Shown here: positions 59,144 to 64,000 of the stretch, piece after piece
How positions within the stretch are numbered: the first letter of the stretch is position 1
Layout of the letters: each line of letters opens with the position of its first letter
Assembly: GCF_900116015.1 (NCBI RefSeq)
Contig: NZ_FOYH01000001.1
Coordinates: 372,001-436,000 of the forward strand
Source of the DNA: Enterobacter sp. kpr-6
GTDB lineage: Bacteria; Pseudomonadota; Gammaproteobacteria; Enterobacterales; Enterobacteriaceae
DNA length: 64,000 bases
Reading direction: 5' to 3'
Made by a program: the position numbers and the translations under genes
The notes under the pieces: model-generated
What the model was told of the DNA's origin: nothing
The model's database searches: none
The model's input: only the letters and a program-made list of their open reading frames with translations

Positions 59144-59866
59144 ATGACTCCAACTATTGATTTGCTGCGCGCCCACCGTTCTATTCGTCATTTTACCGAT
59201 GAACCCATCTCGCAGGCGCAGCGTGAAGCCATTATTGCCAGTGCCCAGGCGGCGTCCAGTTCCAGCTTTTTGCAGTGTTCTTCCATTATCCGCATCACCG
59301 ATCCGGCTATGCGCGAGCAGTTTGTCACGCTCACCGGCGGGCAAAAACATATCGCTCAGGCGGCGGAGTTCTGGGTCTTTTGCGCCGATTTTAATCGCAA
59401 CCTACAGATTTGCCCGGACGCCCAGTTAGGGCTTGCCGAGCAGTTGCTGCTGGGCGCAGTAGACACCGCGATTATGGGGCAGAACGCCTTTACCGCAGCG
59501 GAATCGCTCGGGCTTGGCGGCGTGTACATCGGCGGTATTCGTAACAGCATTAATGAAGTCACCGACCTGCTGGCGTTACCAAAGTACGTGCTGCCGCTGT
59601 TCGGGATGTGCCTCGGCTGGCCTGCGGATAACCCGGATGTGAAGCCGCGTATGCCTGCCGCGATGCTGGTGCATGAGAACCACTATCAGCCGGTAGACGA
59701 AGAGGTGCTCGCAGAGTACGACGAAACGCTGGCGCAGTACTACCTCACGCGCGACACCAATAATCGCCGCGATACCTGGAGCGACCATATTCGTCGCACC
59801 ATCATCAAAGAAAGCCGTCCCTTTATCCTCGATTATTTGCATAAGCAGGGCTGGGCGACGCGTTAA
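59144..59866 (+). CDS. nfsA: Oxygen-insensitive NADPH nitroreductase NfsA
   Basis: The 240-residue FMN enzyme has the K-12 length and reduces nitroaromatics such as nitrofurazone by two electrons, and also quinones and chromate. The N-terminal HRSIRHFTDEPIS and SSSFLQCSSIIRI bind FMN; GLGGVYIGGIRN and the C-terminal DHIRRTIIKESRPF complete the fold. It is the first gene of nfsA-rimK-ybjN here, since ybjC, which precedes it in K-12, is absent. Confidence 0.95.
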   Translation: MTPTIDLLRAHRSIRHFTDEPISQAQREAIIASAQAASSSSFLQCSSIIRITDPAMREQFVTLTGGQKHIAQAAEFWVFCADFNRNLQICPDAQLGLAEQLLLGAVDTAIMGQNAFTAAESLGLGGVYIGGIRNSINEVTDLLALPKYVLPLFGMCLGWPADNPDVKPRMPAAMLVHENHYQPVDEEVLAEYDETLAQYYLTRDTNNRRDTWSDHIRRTIIKESRPFILDYLHKQGWATR

Positions 59867-59940
59867 ATCCCGTTCATCCTTTATGCCGCTGAGTGTATGA
59901 TACCGGGGCAGTTGCCCCCGTATTATTAGAGAGGTGCAGG

Positions 59941-60843
59941 GTGAAAATAGCCATATTGTCCCGGGATGGAACGCTCTATTCATGCAAACGCCTGCGTGAA
60001 GCGGCAATTCGCCGGGGTCATCTCGTCGAGATCCTCGATCCGCTTTCCTGTTATATGAATATCAGTCCGGCGGCCTCGTCCATTCATTATAAAGGCCGCC
60101 AGCTTCCCTTTTTTGATGCGGTGATCCCGCGCATCGGCTCCGCCATTACCTTTTACGGTACGGCGGCGCTGCGTCAGTTTGAGCTGCTCGGCAGTTATCC
60201 GCTCAATGAATCCGTGGCCATTACCCGTGCGCGCGACAAGTTGCGCTCGCTGCAATTGCTGGCCCGGCAGGGCATTGATCTGCCGGTAACGGGCATTGCC
60301 CATTCGCCCGATGACACCAGCGATCTGATCGACATGGTGGGCGGCGCGCCACTGGTGGTGAAGCTGGTGGAGGGGACGCAGGGCATCGGCGTGGTGCTGG
60401 CGGAAACGCGCCAGGCGGCAGAAAGCGTCATCGACGCATTTCGCGGGCTGAATGCGCATATCCTGGTGCAGGAATACATTCAGGAAGCCAAAGGCTGCGA
60501 TATCCGCTGTCTGGTGGTGGGCAACGAAGTGGTCGCCGCCATTGAGCGCCGGGCGAAAGAGGGCGATTTCCGCTCCAATCTGCATCGCGGCGGGGTGGCG
60601 TCAGTGGCAAACATCACCCTGCGCGAGCGGGAAATAGCTATTCTGGCGGCCAAAACCCTGGGGCTGGACGTGGCCGGAGTGGATATTCTGCGGGCAAATC
60701 GCGGGCCGCTGGTGATGGAAGTGAACGCCTCGCCAGGTCTTGAAGGCATCGAAAAAACCACCGGCATAGATATCGCCGGGCGGATGATTGAATGGATTGA
60801 ACAGCAGGCCACGCCGGATTTTTGCCTGAAAACAGGCGGCTGA
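59941..60843 (+). CDS. rimK: Ribosomal protein S6 glutamate ligase RimK (GTG start)
   Basis: The 300-residue ATP-grasp ligase adds glutamates to the C terminus of ribosomal protein S6 and can make poly-glutamate. The GTG at 59941, preceded by GAGAGGTGCAGG, gives the K-12 length; a reading from 59893 adds 16 residues without support. The ATP-grasp core shows [26 protein letters not shown] and [12 protein letters not shown], which supplies metal ligands. It lies 74 bases after nfsA and before ybjN. Confidence 0.95.
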   Translation: MKIAILSRDGTLYSCKRLREAAIRRGHLVEILDPLSCYMNISPAASSIHYKGRQLPFFDAVIPRIGSAITFYGTAALRQFELLGSYPLNESVAITRARDKLRSLQLLARQGIDLPVTGIAHSPDDTSDLIDMVGGAPLVVKLVEGTQGIGVVLAETRQAAESVIDAFRGLNAHILVQEYIQEAKGCDIRCLVVGNEVVAAIERRAKEGDFRSNLHRGGVASVANITLREREIAILAAKTLGLDVAGVDILRANRGPLVMEVNASPGLEGIEKTTGIDIAGRMIEWIEQQATPDFCLKTGG

Positions 60844-60919
60844 CGGGTAGGAATGGCATGAGCAGGCATTTTTGCGTAAGCTAGGCACCGCGTAATTTTT
60901 TTAAGAGGTAACACATTTT

Positions 60920-61396
60920 ATGGATTCACTCGTCGTTCCCGGTCTGGACACCTTGCGTCAGTGGCTTGACGAGCTGGGCATAAGTTTTTACGAATGTGAT
61001 ACCTGTCAGGCGTTGCACCTGCCGCATATGCAGAATTTTGACGGCATTTACGATGCAAAAATCGACCTGGTGGATGAAATTATTCTTTTCTCTGCCATGG
61101 CGGAAGTGAAGCCTTCCGCGCTGCTGCCCCTGGCCTCGGATTTGTCGGCCATTAATGCCAGTTCCCTGACCGTGAAAGCCTTCCTTGATATTCAGGATGA
61201 TAATCTGCCAAAGCTGGTGGTTTGCCAGTCTTTATTCGCCGCACCGGGGATCACCTTTAAACAATTCTCCTGGTTTATGCGCCAGAGCGAAGAGCAGATC
61301 TCCATGGTGATCCTTGAAGCCTGCGCCCATCAGTTGCTGTTCACCAGCGAAGAAGAGACCCCGGCGGGCGAAACGCCGCACAATTTTCTTCACTAA
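60920..61396 (+). CDS. ybjN: YbjN-family stress-related protein
   Basis: The 158-residue cytoplasmic acidic protein matches K-12 YbjN in length and belongs to the YbjN/DUF1790 family, with a type III chaperone-like fold. In E. coli it affects motility, biofilm and stress responses when its level changes; the mechanism is not settled. AGAGGTAACACATTTT precedes the ATG. It lies downstream of rimK, probably in the same transcript, and is followed by a possible terminator. Confidence 0.93.
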   Translation: MDSLVVPGLDTLRQWLDELGISFYECDTCQALHLPHMQNFDGIYDAKIDLVDEIILFSAMAEVKPSALLPLASDLSAINASSLTVKAFLDIQDDNLPKLVVCQSLFAAPGITFKQFSWFMRQSEEQISMVILEACAHQLLFTSEEETPAGETPHNFLH

Positions 61397-61743
61397 GCTG
61401 CAGAGACATTAGCGCAGTCGCTACCGTGGCGGCTGCATAATTCCCGTTTTTATTCTGCTTTTAACCTTTCCTTAAAGAATATTTCACCTCCCTTTCTGCT
61501 ATTTCGGCTTATCACATAGACGTTTCCTGCATAAAAAATTGGTAAAAGGCGTTTTTTAATCTGACCTATAGCCCCGAACCCTGGCTACAGTTATTCTTGC
61601 GGGGCTTCAATAGCATGCAGCGTCTGCCGGGTGACGAGCTTTACCCGAAGCTGTTCTGAGTGACAAAGTATGCATGATTCTTGCATATGATGAATGCGAC
61701 GATTTAGTTCGTATGTTAACGAACTTTCCAGAAGGAATGAGAT
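61397..61743 (+). other. 347-base non-coding region before potF
   Basis: I see no gene here. It holds a hairpin at 61414-61436 (GCAGTCGC with GCGGCTGC, one G-U pair), followed after ten bases by TTTTT, a possible weak ybjN terminator. An inverted repeat TATGCA-N7-TGCATA at 61669-61687 lies about 57 bases ahead of the potF start. The rest is AT-rich and fits a long potF leader and promoter. Confidence 0.5.
61669..61687 (+). promoter_or_regulatory. Inverted repeat upstream of potF (possible ArgR-like site)
   Basis: TATGCA-TGATTCT-TGCATA is a symmetric AT-rich dyad in the potF upstream region. Its pattern loosely recalls an ArgR box, and ArgR regulation of arginine and polyamine genes is known in E. 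coli, but the match is imperfect. Confidence 0.3.
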
Positions 61744-62853
61744 ATGACCACCCTGAATAAAAAATGGTTGTCCGGTCTGGTTGCGGGTGCACTGATGGCG
61801 GTCACGGCCAGCACCTTCGCGGCAGAACAAAAAACGCTGCATGTTTATAACTGGTCTGATTATATTGCGCCGGACACGGTCGCTAACTTTGAAAAAGAGA
61901 CCGGCATTAAAGTCGTCTATGACGTGTTTGATTCCAACGAAGTGCTCGAAGGCAAATTAATGGCGGGCAGCACCGGCTTCGATCTCGTGGTGCCGTCGGC
62001 GAGCTTCCTTGAGCGCCAGCTTACCGCAGGCGTATTCCAGCCGCTGGACAAGAGCAAGCTGCCGAACTGGAAGAATATGGACCCGGAAGTGTTGAAGCTG
62101 GTGGCGAAACACGATCCCGAAAACAAATACGCTGTGCCGTACCTGTGGGCGACCACCGGGATTGGCTTTAACGTCGATAAAGTCAAAGCCGTGCTGGGCG
62201 ACGTGCCGATTGATAGCTGGGACGTGGTGCTGAAGCCGGAAAACCTGGAAAAATTAAAAAGCTGTGGCGTCTCCTTCCTTGATGCCCCGGAAGAGATTTT
62301 CGCCACCGTGCTGAACTACCTCGGTAAAGATCCGAACAGCAGCAACGCCTCTGATTACACCGGCGCGGCCACGGATCTGCTGCTGAAGCTGCGTCCGAAT
62401 ATCCGCTACTTCCACTCCTCTCAGTACATTAACGATCTGGCCAACGGTGATATCTGCGTGGCGATCGGCTGGGCAGGGGATGTCTGGCAGGCAGCGAACC
62501 GCGCGAAAGAAGCCAAAAACGGCGTGAATGTTTCCTACATCATTCCGAAAGAGGGCGCGCTGGCGTTCTTCGACGTCTTCGCCATGCCGAAAGACGCGAA
62601 AAATACCGAAGAAGCCTACCAGTTCCTGAACTACCTGATGCGCCCGGATGTCATCGCGCACGTCAGTGACTACGTGTTCTACGCCAACGGTAACAAAGCC
62701 TCTGTGCCGATGATCAGCGAAGAAGTGCGTAACAACCCGGCGATCTACCCGCCAGCGGATGTCTTCGCCAAACTCTACACGCTGAAAGTGCAGGAGCCGA
62801 AAATTGACCGCGTGCGCACCCGTGCGTGGACGAAGGTGAAAAGCGGTAAGTAA
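61744..62853 (+). CDS. potF: Periplasmic putrescine-binding protein PotF
   Basis: The 369-residue binding protein has a signal peptide of about 26 residues (STFAAE) and delivers putrescine to the PotGHI ABC importer. It is within one residue of K-12 PotF. The ligand-site landmarks are WSDY near residue 38, DVFDSNEVLEGKL, and AIGWAGDVWQA. GAAGGAATGAGAT precedes the ATG. Two hairpins separate it from potG, fitting the usual excess of binding protein over membrane parts. Confidence 0.96.
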   Translation: MTTLNKKWLSGLVAGALMAVTASTFAAEQKTLHVYNWSDYIAPDTVANFEKETGIKVVYDVFDSNEVLEGKLMAGSTGFDLVVPSASFLERQLTAGVFQPLDKSKLPNWKNMDPEVLKLVAKHDPENKYAVPYLWATTGIGFNVDKVKAVLGDVPIDSWDVVLKPENLEKLKSCGVSFLDAPEEIFATVLNYLGKDPNSSNASDYTGAATDLLLKLRPNIRYFHSSQYINDLANGDICVAIGWAGDVWQAANRAKEAKNGVNVSYIIPKEGALAFFDVFAMPKDAKNTEEAYQFLNYLMRPDVIAHVSDYVFYANGNKASVPMISEEVRNNPAIYPPADVFAKLYTLKVQEPKIDRVRTRAWTKVKSGK

Positions 62854-62864
62854 CCGTTTTACAG

Positions 62865-62912
62865 GCCGGGCAAGCTGCGTGCTGCCCGGCGATACGCACC
62901 CCTCTGGTGCGT
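62865..62912 (+). repeat. Tandem hairpins between potF and potG
   Basis: GCCGGGCA-N10-TGCCCGGC (62865-62890) is followed by ACGCACC-CCTCT-GGTGCGT (62894-62912). No T-run follows either one, so they are more likely to protect the potF mRNA 3' end than to end transcription. The first resembles the hairpin at 46,894. Confidence 0.65.
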
Positions 62913-62948
62913 GTGCACCGTGAGTGATATATGCCGGAGAGCATTTGA

Positions 62949-64000
62949 GTGAATGACGCTATCCCCCGCCCCCAGGCGAAAACCCGCAAGGCATTAACGC
63001 CGCTGCTGGAAATCCGTAACCTGACCAAATCGTTTGACGGTCAGCATGCCGTTGATGATGTCAATCTGACCATCTACAAAGGTGAAATCTTTGCCCTGCT
63101 GGGCGCATCCGGCTGCGGTAAGTCAACGCTGCTGCGTATGCTGGCGGGTTTTGAGCAGCCAACCACCGGGCAAATCATGCTCGACGGCGTCGATCTGGCG
63201 CATGTCCCGCCCTATCTGCGTCCCATTAATATGATGTTTCAGTCCTACGCGCTGTTCCCGCACATGACGGTGGAACAGAACATCGCCTTTGGTCTGAAGC
63301 AGGACAAACTGCCGAAAGCGGAAATCACCAGCCGTGTGGCGGAAATGCTGAGCCTGGTGCATATGTCTGAGTTTGCCAAACGCAAACCGCATCAGCTTTC
63401 CGGCGGGCAACGGCAGCGCGTGGCGCTGGCCCGCAGCCTCGCCAAACGGCCTAAATTACTGCTGCTTGACGAGCCGATGGGCGCGCTGGATAAAAAACTG
63501 CGCGACCGGATGCAGCTTGAAGTGGTGGATATTCTTGAGCGCGTCGGCGTCACCTGCGTGATGGTGACCCACGACCAGGAAGAGGCGATGACCATGGCCG
63601 GGCGAATTGCGATCATGAATCGCGGTAAGTTCGTGCAAATCGGCGAGCCGGAAGAGATCTACGAGCACCCGACCACCCGCTACAGCGCCGAATTTATCGG
63701 TTCGGTGAATGTCTTCGAAGGGTTGCTGAAAGAGCGCCAGGAAGATGGCCTGGTGATCGACGCGCCGGGGCTGATGCATCCGCTGAAAGTCGATCCCGAC
63801 GCCTCTGTGGTGGATAACGTGCCGGTGTTTGTCGCCCTGCGCCCGGAAAAAATCATGCTCTGCGAAGATCCGCCTGCCGATGGCTATAACTTCGCGGTCG
63901 GCGAAGTGGTACACATCGCCTACCTCGGCGATCTCTCTATTTATCACGTCCGTCTGCAAAGCGGGCAAATGATCAGCGCGCAGTTGCAAAACGCGCACCG
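62949..64000 (+). CDS. potG: Putrescine importer ATPase PotG (partial, GTG start)
   Basis: The gene begins with GTG at 62949 (then NDAIPRPQAKTRKAL) and runs off the right edge after about 350 codons. It encodes the ATPase of the PotFGHI putrescine importer. Walker A is GASGCGKST, the signature is LSGGQRQR, Walker B is LLLLDEPMGALD, and the switch His lies in VTHDQEEA. The C-terminal TOBE domain is beginning where the window ends. The sequence follows K-12 PotG from the first residue. potH and potI are expected beyond the edge. Confidence 0.95.
   Translation, partial: MNDAIPRPQAKTRKALTPLLEIRNLTKSFDGQHAVDDVNLTIYKGEIFALLGASGCGKSTLLRMLAGFEQPTTGQIMLDGVDLAHVPPYLRPINMMFQSYALFPHMTVEQNIAFGLKQDKLPKAEITSRVAEMLSLVHMSEFAKRKPHQLSGGQRQRVALARSLAKRPKLLLLDEPMGALDKKLRDRMQLEVVDILERVGVTCVMVTHDQEEAMTMAGRIAIMNRGKFVQIGEPEEIYEHPTTRYSAEFIGSVNVFEGLLKERQEDGLVIDAPGLMHPLKVDPDASVVDNVPVFVALRPEKIMLCEDPPADGYNFAVGEVVHIAYLGDLSIYHVRLQSGQMISAQLQNAH

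Overview
This 64 kb window comes from the chromosome of a member of the Enterobacterales. Most proteins match E. coli K-12 homologues in length and motif, but the gene order differs from K-12 in several places. Those differences, and a dense family of CCCTCACCC-type intergenic repeats, suggest the Enterobacter/Leclercia/Lelliottia/Kosakonia side of the family. The species cannot be fixed from the sequence alone. I see no rRNA, tRNA, CRISPR array, prophage or transposase. One small RNA gene, rybB, is present. All comparisons with K-12 are from memory.

Region 1 (about 1-27,200) corresponds to the K-12 segment from sanA to mrp. It holds an EAL-HDOD signalling protein, sanA, cdd (with a CRP site at -41.5), yohK-yohJ, dusC, the micro-protein yohP, yohF, yohD, yohC, pbpG, an extra GNAT acetyltransferase, dld, bglX and an extra MFS transporter. 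The osmF-yehYXW importer follows, then the micro-protein yohO, mlrA, btsS-btsR, yehS, yehR, metG and mrp. The yehI-yehQ block that separates yehR from metG in K-12 is absent.

Region 2 (about 27,200-42,100) corresponds to a distant K-12 map position. It joins directly to mrp through a repeat pair at 27,121-27,215. It contains pflE-pflF divergent from fsaA around an FNR-like box; these form the glycyl-radical 'anhydroglycolysis' module (1,5-anhydroglucitol-6-phosphate to 1-deoxyfructose-6-phosphate to glyceraldehyde-3-phosphate plus hydroxyacetone). Next come moeA-moeB for molybdenum cofactor, iaaA-gsiABCD for isoaspartyl peptide hydrolysis and glutathione import, then rimO and bssR. The K-12 genes yliE and yliF are missing between gsiD and rimO, where a repeat pair sits instead.

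Region 3 (about 42,100-64,000) continues with yliI, gstB, dacC, deoR, ybjG, mdfA, ybjJ, rybB, ybjL, ybjM, nfsA, rimK, ybjN, potF and the start of potG. Two accessory inserts interrupt it. The first, between yliI and gstB, is a divergent LacI regulator / GH5-like glycosidase / sugar-binding-protein locus with no permease or ATPase. The second, between ybjJ and rybB, holds a DUF1471 protein, yibH-yibI, a DUF3313 lipoprotein and an unknown 77-residue ORF, where K-12 has rcdA. The K-12 genes grxA and ybjC are absent between ybjM and nfsA.

I found no clearly new multi-gene system. The most promising leads are the permease-less GH5/SBP/LacI locus, the symmetric FNR arrangement over pflEF and fsaA, the two-headed intergenic repeat family (four of five copies between convergent genes, one inside the gsi operon), and the gene content swaps at otherwise conserved positions.
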